Of a stretch of 64,000 nt of DNA, positions 8,134 to 16,875 are shown piece by piece (positions within the stretch are counted from its first letter, which is position 1; each line of letters begins with the position of its first letter). A model generated the notes under the pieces. The model saw nothing but the letters and a program-made list of their open reading frames with translations, was not told where the DNA came from and searched no databases. Origin of the DNA: JAEINY01 sp942490535. Its GTDB lineage: Bacteria > Bacteroidota > Bacteroidia > Bacteroidales > Marinilabiliaceae. A program made the position numbers and the translations under genes. The DNA lies in assembly GCA_942490535.1 (NCBI GenBank), contig CALNXQ010000005.1, forward strand, positions 558,001-622,000, read 5' to 3'.

Positions 8134-11100
8134 TTAAGTACCTAATCGCTGCAGCTTTTTATTCATTCTGCGCAATTTGAAGGTCTCGAAATAACGGATA
8201 ATACGTCGTAAGACATCTAAATAAAGAGCTACATACAATAGCCCTGTTGACAACCAAATTACGAGCGTATTAAACAAGGGAGTGGGAATCACCAAACCCA
8301 TCATGCGTTTTTCAGGCGCGTAAAAATGCGCCCGCCCCCAATTGGAAGTAGGCAATTTAAACACCGGATGCTTTTTTTGCACGATGGCTTGATCGGTAAC
8401 AAGAATCTGTTTCAACTCCCGCTTATTGAGCACCAACTCTTCCACTGCCTCATTCTGATAGGTCTCCTTGAAACGTAAAAAAGCTTCCTTGGAACCATAC
8501 TGATTGATCATCGCAGTATACAGACTATCCTTTTGCCGCTTACTAGTGCGGTACAAGGCCTGATTAGCCAGCTTTAAATGATTCAATAAGGAATCCGTTT
8601 GCTGGTAAGCAGCAGCATCATATGTTTTCAATCGGCTTAAGAACCGGCTCATGTGCGGGAAATAACTAACCTGTCTTTCGGTGATGTAATTCAATTCGTT
8701 AAATAATAATTGAGAGCTCTCCCTTAGCTCTTCATCATGCTTATTTTTCAAATAATACTGGCACGTCTCATTCAGTTTTTTCAACTCCGGAATTAGCAAG
8801 CTACTTCGATATGAAGCTTCACTCATGGCCTGTTCAGTAGCGAAAAAATGCTTTTCAAAGGCATTGTTTTTAAACTGATTTACGGCCAAACCTTCATAGG
8901 CCCATCGGGAAATCATTAAATCCCCAATTCGCGGTACATATTCGTCCGAAGCGATGGATTTATGCAGCTTATCAAAATTCACAATCACACCACTAAACAG
9001 GAGTTGAGGCACTAATATGAGGGGTATCATAATGTAGATAGCCACTACTGAGTTTAGCCCACTACTGATATTCAGTCCCAATAAATTAGCAAAACAAGCA
9101 GCACTAAAAAGAATAAACCAATAACTAAAGGTCAATCCCTGAACTTCCAGTATATGATTCCCAATCAGTACAAAACTTAAGGTCTGTATGGCTGATATAA
9201 TAAAAAGAATCACAATTTTACTGTTCAAAAAACCGGAACGACTCAAATTTAAAAAGGACTCCCGCTGCAAGAGCCGTCGGTCCTTAATGATTTCCTCCGC
9301 ACTCACATTTAATCCCATGAAAAGGGAAACCACCACACACATGAACAGATAAGCCGGTAAATTCACATTCTTCCCAAAAAGATAAAGCGAGGCATCGGCA
9401 TCCGTACCGCTGATGTATTTGGTAAAGAAACCCAGCATCATGGCTAAAATGGGAGCTTCCAAAAGATTGATGGTTAAATATTGATGATCCTTTAACTTGG
9501 AGAGGGCATCGCGCAGAAAATAAATTTTGAACTGCTCCCATCGTCCCGGAATGTTATACAGGTTGGGTGGCAATTTTTCCCGCTTATCATTCTGTCGCTT
9601 TTCTTTCCACTCAAATTTCTTCTCAAAATTTTCAATGTAATGCTCGTACCACTCTTCAGGCGTTACTTTCCGCTGACGTACAAATTTACCATCGGGATTC
9701 ACCTGGCGTGCTTCAATAATTCGCAGGGGTTGTTCGGTTTTCACATTACCACACACGTAACACTCACGCTCTTCCGGATTCACATAATGCCCCATCTTTT
9801 TAAAATAGGCAATGGCATCCATGGGGTTTCCGTTGTAAATAATGCGGCCCCCTTTATCAATAATTAGCAGCTTATCAATGAGTTTATAAAGATCGCTACT
9901 GGGTTGGTGAATGTTAATAATGACCAACTTTCCTTTTAAAGCCTGACGTTTCAACAACACCATCACCTTTTCCGAATCCATGGATGAGAGGCCCGAAGTA
10001 GGCTCATCTACAAATAATACAGACGGTTCGCGGATCAATTCCAAGGCTATGTTTAAGCGCTTCCGCTGGCCTCCGCTTAGTATTTTATTGAGGGGTGATC
10101 CTACCACCAAATCACGCGCTTCCACCAAATCAAAATCATGAATGGCTTTATCCACCAACTTCATAATCTCTCCTTTGGAAAAATCACTAAAACAAAGACG
10201 TGCGTTATAATAGAGATTCTCAAAAACGGTAAGCTCCTCTTTCAATAAATCATCCTGTGGTACATATCCGATAACCCCTTGTAAAGCCTCCCGTTCACGA
10301 TGCAGATCGTATCCATTAATATGAATCCAGCCGTGGGCCAATTTAAGGTTCCCATTCAGTACATTCAGCAGTGTGGACTTACCAGTTCCACTGCCACCTA
10401 ACACACCAACTAATTGTCCGGAGCGACCAGTGAAGCTAAACGGATGTATCCCGGTCTCCTCGTCATTGAATTTGTAAGATACATCCAGCGCCCGATAAAC
10501 GATTCGCTCCTTGTCAATGCGAGCAATGAATTTCTCCGCTACAGAGCCGTAATAAACAGGCGCCATTCGCGAGGTGGTAATCACCGATCCGGGAGGAAAA
10601 GGTACTGCCCGGTTTTGCTCAATGATATGACCATTCAAATAGAGGTTGCGCTCACCGGAGTAGCGAAACACAAATATATTTGGACTTTTTATGTGCAATA
10701 CCCACACAAAAATCTGCTGTTTGGGATTGTAAATGTGCTTAATATCCGGATCCGGCTTTTCCTGTTGACCACTAATGAGCAACAGCCGCTCTTTTTGATT
10801 GACCTCTAAGGGAAAATACAATACAAACTTACGGAGATTATCGTAATCATCCGGATCCAGCTTTATACCATTCGCCAAGGCATCTGTAAAGAGACGTTCT
10901 TCATCGGATACCCGACCATCGCGAATGATGTAATTGAGCATGATAGAAACCAGTATAAATTTAGTTTCCACTTCCAATTCCTGATTAAGTTCATTGCAGA
11001 TGGTCAACAGCTTATTCATGTTGTAGGTCGATTGCTCTTCCCGTGCCGTCTTATCACTACTGTAAGTGTTCTTATGATACTTACTCAAATAGAAATCATA

Positions 11101-11253
11101 ACGTTCCAAAGCGCGGTCCACATACTCGCTATTCATGTTACGCGCCAGAAAGGTTTTGATTTCATGATGCCCCTCTCCTGTTTTTTGCTCTTCCCGAATA
11201 TCAGTCAAAAGAGCAAAAATCTGCATAAGTGCATCCAACAATAGTTCACTCAT
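8134..11253 (-). CDS. ABCG-like ABC transporter (ATPase-permease) with N-terminal TerB-like region
   Basis: A 1039-residue half-transporter in ATPase-then-permease (ABCG/White) order. Residues about 5-165 are helical, with a TerB-like stretch (LNYIIRDGRVSDEERLF). About 180-265 resembles a small beta domain. The ATPase has Walker A GGSGTGKST (287-295), signature LSGGQ (393-397) and Walker B VLFVDEPT (413-420). An ABC2-type membrane domain follows (about 600-760), interrupted by a long hydrophilic helical segment (about 780-970) before the last membrane segments. A lone CxxC (ECYVCGN) sits between ATPase and permease. The ATG at 11253 is preferred to a TTG one codon upstream. Substrate is unknown. 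Confidence 0.82.
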   Translation of the reverse strand: MSELLLDALMQIFALLTDIREEQKTGEGHHEIKTFLARNMNSEYVDRALERYDFYLSKYHKNTYSSDKTAREEQSTYNMNKLLTICNELNQELEVETKFILVSIMLNYIIRDGRVSDEERLFTDALANGIKLDPDDYDNLRKFVLYFPLEVNQKERLLLISGQQEKPDPDIKHIYNPKQQIFVWVLHIKSPNIFVFRYSGERNLYLNGHIIEQNRAVPFPPGSVITTSRMAPVYYGSVAEKFIARIDKERIVYRALDVSYKFNDEETGIHPFSFTGRSGQLVGVLGGSGTGKSTLLNVLNGNLKLAHGWIHINGYDLHREREALQGVIGYVPQDDLLKEELTVFENLYYNARLCFSDFSKGEIMKLVDKAIHDFDLVEARDLVVGSPLNKILSGGQRKRLNIALELIREPSVLFVDEPTSGLSSMDSEKVMVLLKRQALKGKLVIINIHQPSSDLYKLIDKLLIIDKGGRIIYNGNPMDAIAYFKKMGHYVNPEERECYVCGNVKTEQPLRIIEARQVNPDGKFVRQRKVTPEEWYEHYIENFEKKFEWKEKRQNDKREKLPPNLYNIPGRWEQFKIYFLRDALSKLKDHQYLTINLLEAPILAMMLGFFTKYISGTDADASLYLFGKNVNLPAYLFMCVVVSLFMGLNVSAEEIIKDRRLLQRESFLNLSRSGFLNSKIVILFIISAIQTLSFVLIGNHILEVQGLTFSYWFILFSAACFANLLGLNISSGLNSVVAIYIMIPLILVPQLLFSGVIVNFDKLHKSIASDEYVPRIGDLMISRWAYEGLAVNQFKNNAFEKHFFATEQAMSEASYRSSLLIPELKKLNETCQYYLKNKHDEELRESSQLLFNELNYITERQVSYFPHMSRFLSRLKTYDAAAYQQTDSLLNHLKLANQALYRTSKRQKDSLYTAMINQYGSKEAFLRFKETYQNEAVEELVLNKRELKQILVTDQAIVQKKHPVFKLPTSNWGRAHFYAPEKRMMGLVIPTPLFNTLVIWLSTGLLYVALYLDVLRRIIRYFETFKLRRMNKKLQRLGT

Positions 11254-11351
11254 CAAATGGTTATTTTGGTTGCTGCTGAAAGATAATTATTTTTTCCAAC
11301 AGATGGGCAGGCAATCGAGTAGGTAGGGGGATTACTCCCCCGCCCTCTCAC

Positions 11352-11381
11352 ACCACCGTACGTACTCTCGTATACGGCGAT
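11352..11381 (-). ncRNA. Group II intron domain V
   Basis: Thirty nucleotides fold by inspection into a near-perfect domain V: nine basal pairs, a two-nucleotide CG bulge, three apical pairs and a GAGA tetraloop. The triad position reads CGC rather than AGC, which is characteristic of class C introns. This is the catalytic core of the ribozyme. Confidence 0.88.
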
Positions 11382-11387
11382 TTCAAG

Positions 11388-12800
11388 TTAATTTTGTAAC
11401 AGAGCATATTTATTCGACATATTAAACAAACCTAAATCTTCAAACCATTTAAGGCTCATCGCTTGATGAACTTGTGGACATGCCGACTTGCGCCACCAGC
11501 CCTTACCCGAAAGGGCTAAAATCCAACTTTGCCAATTTGGAACGCCTAAACTTTTTAAAAAGCGCTTAAGCGTAATGGCTCGTTTGCATTGCTTTAGACG
11601 GTAACATCGTAATTTTCGACGAATCCATGCATCTAGGTTACGCAAAAGACTTTTACATTTAGCGATGTGAAAATAATTCAACCACCCTCTAAGTACGGGG
11701 ATCAATTCAGAAACTACTTTCTCAAAATTCACCCCTCGATTCCTCTTGGTTAGTTCTCTTACCTTCTTCTTTAAGCGCACTACACTTTGATTTGCTATGG
11801 TAATCATACCAAAATCAAGTATGGTATAACCTAAAAATTTTGTCTCGCTGCTTTTGCATACCTGACTTTTCTGTTCATTTACTTTTAGTTTAAGTTTGTG
11901 GGTGAGATATGAACAAACAGATTCCTTTACTCTCTCGCCTGCTCTTTGGCTGCGAACAAAAATGCTGAAATCGTCCGCATACCGAACAAAGTAATGTCCT
12001 CGCTTTTCAAGTTCCTTATCCAATTCATCTAAAACAATGTTAGACAAGAGTGGAGAAAGCGGACTTCCTTGCGGTGTTCCTTTCAGGCGTTGATGAACTA
12101 ATCCACCAACCATGACGCCACTTTGTAAGTATTTGCGTATTAGCTTTAGAAGTTGCTTGTCTTTGAGAAGCTTTGACAGACGATGCATCAACCTATCATG
12201 GTTAACTTCATCAAAGAAGCTCTTCATATCCATGTCAACAACTACATTTCGACCGTCGGACACGTAACTACAAGCTCGTACAATGGCTTGCTGTGCATTA
12301 CGCTTCGGACGAAATCCGTAGCTATGATCTGAAAATACTTGTTCGTAAATGGGGGTCAGAACCTGAGAAATGGCCTGTTGGATAATCCTGTCTTTTACGG
12401 TTGGAATTCCCAACTGACGTACACCACCATTGGGCTTAGGTATTTCTACTGTTTTTACTGCCGAGGGAAGGTATTCGCCCCGAAGTATCTGGTTTACTAA
12501 CTCGTCTCCTTCTTTTGAAAACCAGTCAGCGAAATTTCCGACGGGAACATTATCTACTCCCGCTACGCCCTTGTTCCTTTTCACCCTCTTGTAGGCTCTA
12601 TTCAAATTGTGAGCGGAGCATACAATGCCGATTAACTCTTCTGTAAAGACTCGTCCTTGATTCGTCTCTTTGTCTGCTTGTTCCGTCAATGTTGTTCTCG
12701 CTCCGTTTACGTCTTCACGATTTCCAAATTGACCAATAGCCTCCTGCTTATGCTCTATGAACATATCACGCTGGTAAGCTATTTGTTGCTGGTACTCCAT
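11388..12800 (-). CDS. ltrA: Group II intron reverse transcriptase/maturase (LtrA-like, class C)
   Basis: A 470-residue intron-encoded protein that splices the host intron and reverse-transcribes it for retrohoming. Reverse transcriptase blocks are intact: IPKPNGGVRQLGIPTVKDRI (about 120-139), SYGFRPKRN, VVVDMDMKSFFDEV (D189), GTPQGSPLSPLLSN and the catalytic YADD (274-277). The maturase X domain follows (LRGWLNYFH, then an Arg-rich helix). The protein ends with a WWRKSACP-type segment and has no HNH endonuclease domain, as expected for class C. No frameshift or stop is visible, so it is probably active. Confidence 0.93.
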   Translation of the reverse strand: MEYQQQIAYQRDMFIEHKQEAIGQFGNREDVNGARTTLTEQADKETNQGRVFTEELIGIVCSAHNLNRAYKRVKRNKGVAGVDNVPVGNFADWFSKEGDELVNQILRGEYLPSAVKTVEIPKPNGGVRQLGIPTVKDRIIQQAISQVLTPIYEQVFSDHSYGFRPKRNAQQAIVRACSYVSDGRNVVVDMDMKSFFDEVNHDRLMHRLSKLLKDKQLLKLIRKYLQSGVMVGGLVHQRLKGTPQGSPLSPLLSNIVLDELDKELEKRGHYFVRYADDFSIFVRSQRAGERVKESVCSYLTHKLKLKVNEQKSQVCKSSETKFLGYTILDFGMITIANQSVVRLKKKVRELTKRNRGVNFEKVVSELIPVLRGWLNYFHIAKCKSLLRNLDAWIRRKLRCYRLKQCKRAITLKRFLKSLGVPNWQSWILALSGKGWWRKSACPQVHQAMSLKWFEDLGLFNMSNKYALLQN

Positions 12801-13235
12801 AGATAAAAGTCTTGTCCGACTGCTTCTTTAATTAATTGATTCAGACCTTCTCTCTGCTTAAAAAAAAAAAAACAGAAATACTATGTCTTCTGCTGACTTC
12901 TCAAAACCCTTAGCTGATCGTCTCCGATCAGTTTGTTACTTAATGCAACGCGTTATGAGATCTCTCGGGATAAGGTAACATACTTTCGTCACGTCCTACT
13001 TGATTTACTCTAAGTGGTTACGGTTGACTTTTGGGCCTTCCCAATCCATAGCTCGGTTGCCCACCACTAGTAAGCCTTATATCAAGTTCCTGTCCGTTAA
13101 AACGGTGACTTTGCTGATGGCTTCCTTCAGATTTGGAGTCGCCTCCAACACCCTTGCCAATTGCTAGTTCTTCCTGTCAACTCGGCGAACTCAAGAACTT
13201 CTCATCTTGATAGCATATTACCATGCCCGACATAC

Positions 13236-13263
13236 TAAAAAAGGGGATGTCATTGACATCCCC
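13236..13263 (-). terminator. Intrinsic terminator of the lipoprotein gene; intron target site
   Basis: A 21-nt palindrome (13243-13263, GGGGATGTCA/TGACATCCCC arms) is followed on the minus strand by six T and one A, at which point the group II intron begins. It lies 24 nt past the stop codon of the lipoprotein gene. Confidence 0.88.
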
Positions 13264-13287
13264 TAAAGTATGATATTTTAGGCCCGA

Positions 13288-14106
13288 TTAAGCTACAAAC
13301 TTCTCGCGTAACTTTGCCACATTATTTTTGATCGCCTGTAACTGATCTTCCGAAATACTTCCGGCATCAACACTGTTATAGATATCGTGTAAAATTTTCA
13401 AGTCGTCCATCACAGATTTCACATCTTCATTGGTAGCATGTTGCTCCAACAAATCCATCATCTTATTTAATGGCTCTTTTTGCTCCATGATAATTTTCAC
13501 CATCTCCTTGTTGTTGAAGGTATCTTCAGAGATATGAGTAGAAATGTAAAGCGCTTCGGTCCAACTGCCAGCTAAAACCAGCATCGAAACGGCAGTCCGA
13601 TCATTTTTATTTAAATACTCATAAGTATCATAAAATGAATCCGTAATTATTTTCACCAGTTGATCTTTATTCTCCAGATTCTGCTCAATCTCTGTCAACA
13701 AATTCTCTTTTAAAGCAGCAGTGATGTCCAATTTTTCAATTAAATGCGTGGAAGCATTCATAAAATCAACTGTCTCTTGCTTTTGATTATAGGTACTGGC
13801 ATAACTCAAATCAGCACTGTAAATTCCAAGGTTTAATGCCTGACTTTTTTCAGTGAAATATTTATCCACATTAGTAACCGGGTTAGACAATGACAAGATA
13901 AAAGCAGCTTCGATGCGATTTAACATCTCGGTTACTTCAAACGAAGTAGGAAGCGGGTAAACAAATTCCCTTACTTCTTTTTCTACGTTTTCTTTTTTAA
14001 TATCAGGCGTTTTGCTTTCTTTCTTTGACTTACCCTGGCTATTGCAAGAAGCTAAAATAATTGTTCCGGCAATGAACAAAGCAGCGAACTGTAAGGTGCG
14101 TTTCAT
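13288..14106 (-). CDS. Predicted lipoprotein of unknown function
   Basis: A 272-residue protein with a lipoprotein signal: positively charged start, hydrophobic core, and lipobox LASC with the lipidated Cys at 21. A Lys/Glu-rich linker (about 24-46) is followed by an almost entirely helical, charged domain with no cysteine and no motif I recognise. It is probably a periplasm-facing lipoprotein of Bacteroidota with an uncharacterised helical domain. It is a single-gene unit: its own terminator lies downstream and a -7 element (14132-14139) upstream. Confidence 0.75.
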   Translation of the reverse strand: MKRTLQFAALFIAGTIILASCNSQGKSKKESKTPDIKKENVEKEVREFVYPLPTSFEVTEMLNRIEAAFILSLSNPVTNVDKYFTEKSQALNLGIYSADLSYASTYNQKQETVDFMNASTHLIEKLDITAALKENLLTEIEQNLENKDQLVKIITDSFYDTYEYLNKNDRTAVSMLVLAGSWTEALYISTHISEDTFNNKEMVKIIMEQKEPLNKMMDLLEQHATNEDVKSVMDDLKILHDIYNSVDAGSISEDQLQAIKNNVAKLREKFVA

Positions 14107-14131
14107 GTTTCTAAGGTCTTAATTATTTCCA

Positions 14132-14139
14132 CAAATATA
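14132..14139 (-). promoter_or_regulatory. Candidate -7 element (TATATTTG) for the lipoprotein gene
   Basis: An exact TAnnTTTG match on the minus strand, 26 nt upstream of the ATG at 14106. No TTTG -33 box lies at 19-21 nt; the upstream sequence is A/T-rich. Confidence 0.4.
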
Positions 14140-14360
14140 GGAGATTTTAAAAATAATTCGATTTGTCATGTTTTATTTTTATAACAATGTCTATTTATGC
14201 AAGTAAGAATAAGACATAAAAGTCTTTTTTAATCACTGTTAATAGCGCAAAGATCTCATTTGAATCTTTGCTTTCGAACAAAAATAACAAAGGAAATGTT
14301 TGAATCCAATATATTACAAAAAGGTATCCAAACATTTATAGATCATAACCAACTCTAAGC

Positions 14361-15284
14361 ATGAGCTCCAACCAAACCAAGGGATTACTTCTCGCGACCA
14401 CAACGGCCTTTTTATGGGGATTTTTGGCTATCGCCTTAAAGATAACTTTAAACCATTTCGATCCTTATACCATCGTTTGGTTTCGGTTCACACTCGCATT
14501 TTTAGTGTTATTGGTTTTTTACGGTTTCAAAAAACCGGACTACTTGAAAATATTTCGCAAGCCTCCCCTTCTATTGATAGTCGCCGCGATACTACTAGGA
14601 GCCAACTATATTGGATTTATGCAAGGGGTCAACTACGCAGGTCCTGGTGCGACACAGGTCATTATACAGGCTGGTCCCATAACATTAGGCGTCATTGGAT
14701 TTCTTTTTTTCAAAGAGAAAGTAACCTGGTTACGAGGCATTGGATTTGGTATTGCCGCTGTTGGCTTCGGCTTTTTTTACTACCAACAACTAAAGGAATT
14801 TGTGTCTAATTCAGAGGCTTTAAACGCGGGTGTACTTTGGACGCTATTTGCAGCATGGTCGTGGACCGGATATGCCGTGTTAAGTAAAATACTCGTCCGG
14901 AAATGGCCGGCTCAACAACTGAATTTAATCATCTATGGATTACCTGCCTTACTATTCATTCCATTTGCTGATATTTCAGCCCTCTTGCAACCACATGCCT
15001 GGTGGGTATGGGTGCTTATGATCTTTTTGGGATTAAACACAGTGGTAGCCTATGGATCACTTACTGCTTCCTTTAAATATGCCGATGCCAATAAAATCAG
15101 TATCATCATCACCATGAACCCCATTATTACTTTTATACTACTGGAAATACTTATCCATTTTGAGGCCAACTGGTTTCCATTGTCTTCTTTCCCCCCATTG
15201 GCCTATGCCGGGGCTTTACTCGTTTTGTTGGGAGCCATATTGGCAGTTGGCAAGACCGGAAAAAAGAAAAGCGGTAAGAGTTAA
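14361..15284 (+). CDS. EamA/DMT-superfamily transporter
   Basis: A 307-residue inner-membrane permease with about ten hydrophobic segments arranged as two EamA repeats. The first repeat has GFLAIALKI and GANYIGFMQGVNYAGPGATQV; the second has WTGYAVLSKI and LGLNTVVAYGSLTASFKYADANKISII. The C-terminus is lysine-rich (GKTGKKKSGKS). DMT proteins export or import small metabolites such as amino acids or nucleotide precursors; the substrate cannot be predicted. Its 3' end overlaps the convergent DUF6146-like gene by 4 bp. Confidence 0.87.
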   Translation: MSSNQTKGLLLATTTAFLWGFLAIALKITLNHFDPYTIVWFRFTLAFLVLLVFYGFKKPDYLKIFRKPPLLLIVAAILLGANYIGFMQGVNYAGPGATQVIIQAGPITLGVIGFLFFKEKVTWLRGIGFGIAAVGFGFFYYQQLKEFVSNSEALNAGVLWTLFAAWSWTGYAVLSKILVRKWPAQQLNLIIYGLPALLFIPFADISALLQPHAWWVWVLMIFLGLNTVVAYGSLTASFKYADANKISIIITMNPIITFILLEILIHFEANWFPLSSFPPLAYAGALLVLLGAILAVGKTGKKKSGKS

Positions 15285-15697
15285 TTACCGCGCCTTCTGA
15301 TCAGTGTGATTCCATATTCCTTCTCTACAAACTGAAAGTATTGATACAACTGAAAATTAAAATCCAGTCCATAATCCACACTGGAATCATATGGAATATC
15401 GGTTTCATAAAAACTGCCATACCGTAGTGGATTTTGATGACGGATGTTCCATTCGACACAATATTGAATGTTCCAATTGCGGTAATATTCCTTGGAATAA
15501 TAGGATTTTGGGTAGGGTTGGGTGGCCAAAAAGGAATCAAACCCGGGATCAAATACGATCAACTCATATTCAATACTGTCTTCTGTTTCGGTAGCGATTT
15601 CAATACCTGACTGCTCCGGAGCAGCCACCGGTTTTGTTGACTGACAGGCACTCAAAAGGCCAGCCAATAGGACGACGCAAAAAAAGATTGTTTTCAT
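15281..15697 (-). CDS. DUF6146-like lipoprotein
   Basis: From the ATG at 15697 the product is 138 residues with a lipoprotein signal (MKTIFFCVVLLAGLLSACQS; lipidated Cys at 18). An upstream in-frame ATG at 15721 would put eight residues before the signal and is less likely. The mature part is rich in Tyr, Trp and Asn (FDPGFDSFLATQPYPKSYYS, NWNIQYCVEWN, DYGLDFNFQLYQYFQF), a pattern I associate with the Bacteroidota family DUF6146. Function unknown. Confidence 0.68.
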   Translation of the reverse strand: MKTIFFCVVLLAGLLSACQSTKPVAAPEQSGIEIATETEDSIEYELIVFDPGFDSFLATQPYPKSYYSKEYYRNWNIQYCVEWNIRHQNPLRYGSFYETDIPYDSSVDYGLDFNFQLYQYFQFVEKEYGITLIRRRGN

Positions 15698-15763
15698 GGC
15701 TCTACATAGGTTTGGTGACACCTATAAGATGCAGCAAAAAACATTCCAATTCAATACTTTATA

Positions 15764-15796
15764 CAAAAAAACCGAAGATTCTAAAATCTCCGGTTT
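15764..15796 (-). terminator. Intrinsic terminator downstream of dapD
   Basis: On the minus strand, arms AAACCGGAGATT and AATCTTCGGTTT form a stem with a small loop, followed by a T-tract. It starts about 30 nt after the dapD stop codon. Confidence 0.8.
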
Positions 15797-15826
15797 CTCA
15801 ATACTATTTGAATGATAAGTAGCAGT

Positions 15827-16642
15827 TTAAACAGCTACATTATTTTCACGCAATGCATCGTTTAATGAGGTCTTCTTATCTGTCGATTCTTTACGCTTCC
15901 CAATAATCAATGCTGCAGGTACCTGATAATCGCCTGCCGGAAATTTCTTAGTATACGAGCCAGGAATAACTACCGAGCGTGGCGGCACATAGCCATTGTA
16001 AATTACAGGTTCATCACCGGTGACATCAATAATTTTTGTAGAACCTGTTAAAACCACATTGGCTCCTAACACCGCTTCTTTTCCGACCCGACAACCTTCC
16101 ACTACGATGCATCGGGAACCGATAAAAGCATCATCCTCAATAATAACCGGAGCTGCCTGTATGGGCTCCAAGACACCTCCAATACCAACACCACCACTCA
16201 AATGCACATTCTTACCAATCTGGGCACAACTACCCACTGTGGCCCAGGTATCCACCATGGTTCCGGATTCCACATAAGCACCAATATTCACATACGATGG
16301 CATCATGACTACACCACTCTGCAAATAAGCACCATATCGTGCTACTGCGTGAGGAACTACTCGAACACCTAGCTCCTTATAGTTTTTCTTTAACGCAATT
16401 TTATCATGAAATTCAAAAGGTCCCACTTCAATGGTTTCCATTTTTTGAGTGGGGAAATATAGAATTACAGCTTTCTTCACCCATTCATTTACCATCCACT
16501 CATCACCAATTGGTTCAGCCACCCTGATTTCACCTTTATCCAATAGCTCAATAACTGACTTAATAGCTTCAACAGTATCGGCATTATTTAGTAGAGATCG
16601 ATCCTCCCATGCGTTTTCAATCTGATTTTTCAAATCGCTCAT
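15827..16642 (-). CDS. dapD: 2,3,4,5-tetrahydropyridine-2,6-dicarboxylate N-succinyltransferase
   Basis: DapD transfers succinyl from succinyl-CoA to tetrahydrodipicolinate in the succinylase branch of lysine/diaminopimelate synthesis. The 271-residue product has the helical N-terminal domain and then a left-handed beta-helix built of hexapeptide repeats (about 105-215: GVVMMPSYVNIGAYVESGTM, VGSCAQIGKNVHLSGGVGIG). It ends in the usual C-terminal segment with PPRSVVIPG and a basic tail. Length and repeats fit the family. The gene is monocistronic, with a -7 element upstream and its own terminator. Confidence 0.95.
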   Translation of the reverse strand: MSDLKNQIENAWEDRSLLNNADTVEAIKSVIELLDKGEIRVAEPIGDEWMVNEWVKKAVILYFPTQKMETIEVGPFEFHDKIALKKNYKELGVRVVPHAVARYGAYLQSGVVMMPSYVNIGAYVESGTMVDTWATVGSCAQIGKNVHLSGGVGIGGVLEPIQAAPVIIEDDAFIGSRCIVVEGCRVGKEAVLGANVVLTGSTKIIDVTGDEPVIYNGYVPPRSVVIPGSYTKKFPAGDYQVPAALIIGKRKESTDKKTSLNDALRENNVAV

Positions 16643-16667
16643 AAGTGATAAATTTTAATTTTAACAA

Positions 16668-16675
16668 CAAAAATA
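16668..16675 (-). promoter_or_regulatory. Candidate -7 element (TATTTTTG) for dapD
   Basis: An exact TAnnTTTG match on the minus strand, 26 nt before the dapD ATG. No TTTG box was found at the -33 position. Confidence 0.4.
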
Positions 16676-16875
16676 CGCGTAAAAAATAAGTTTTCCAGTA
16701 AAAATAAGACTTTCACCTCCTAATTTAACTAATTCATTAGAACCCGTTAAATCTTAAAATTCAGTTAAAGGAATGTTAAAATGATAACAGGGAAACCATA
16801 ATAAAACTATATTCACAATCAGTAATCAAATACTTAAACCTGAATTTGCAGTATATATCGCCCTATAATAGGAAA

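Larger units (their letters stand above)
11313..13235 (-). mobile_element. Complete class C group II intron
   Basis: Read on the minus strand, the element begins GTATG at 13235 (variant of GUGYG), followed by GGCATGG and GGCAAGGGTG domain I motifs. It carries the maturase ORF in domain IV and ends with domain V (11352-11381) and domain VI. Domain VI pairs GAG/CTC and AGG/CCT around a bulged A, seven nt from the proposed 3' end at 11313. The 5' splice site lies directly after the terminator of the lipoprotein gene, with one A between the T-tract and the intron. Class C introns are known to insert behind intrinsic terminators. A 13-A run at 12859-12871 lies between the ORF start and domain III. 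Confidence 0.9.

Noticed and set aside
7952..8137. 61-codon ORF downstream of the CDGSH gene
   Set aside because: No domain, no ribosome binding site, overlaps the end of the ABC transporter gene; kept only as part of the intergenic description.
11388..12800. Reverse transcriptase as part of a retron, DGR or defence system
   Set aside because: The maturase X domain, flanking domain V/VI RNA and clean intron ends show it is a group II intron protein; no template/variable repeat or effector gene is nearby.
12859..12871. 13-A homopolymer as a sequencing error breaking the maturase
   Set aside because: It lies upstream of the maturase start in non-coding intron RNA, so it does not affect the ORF, although its length may be uncertain.
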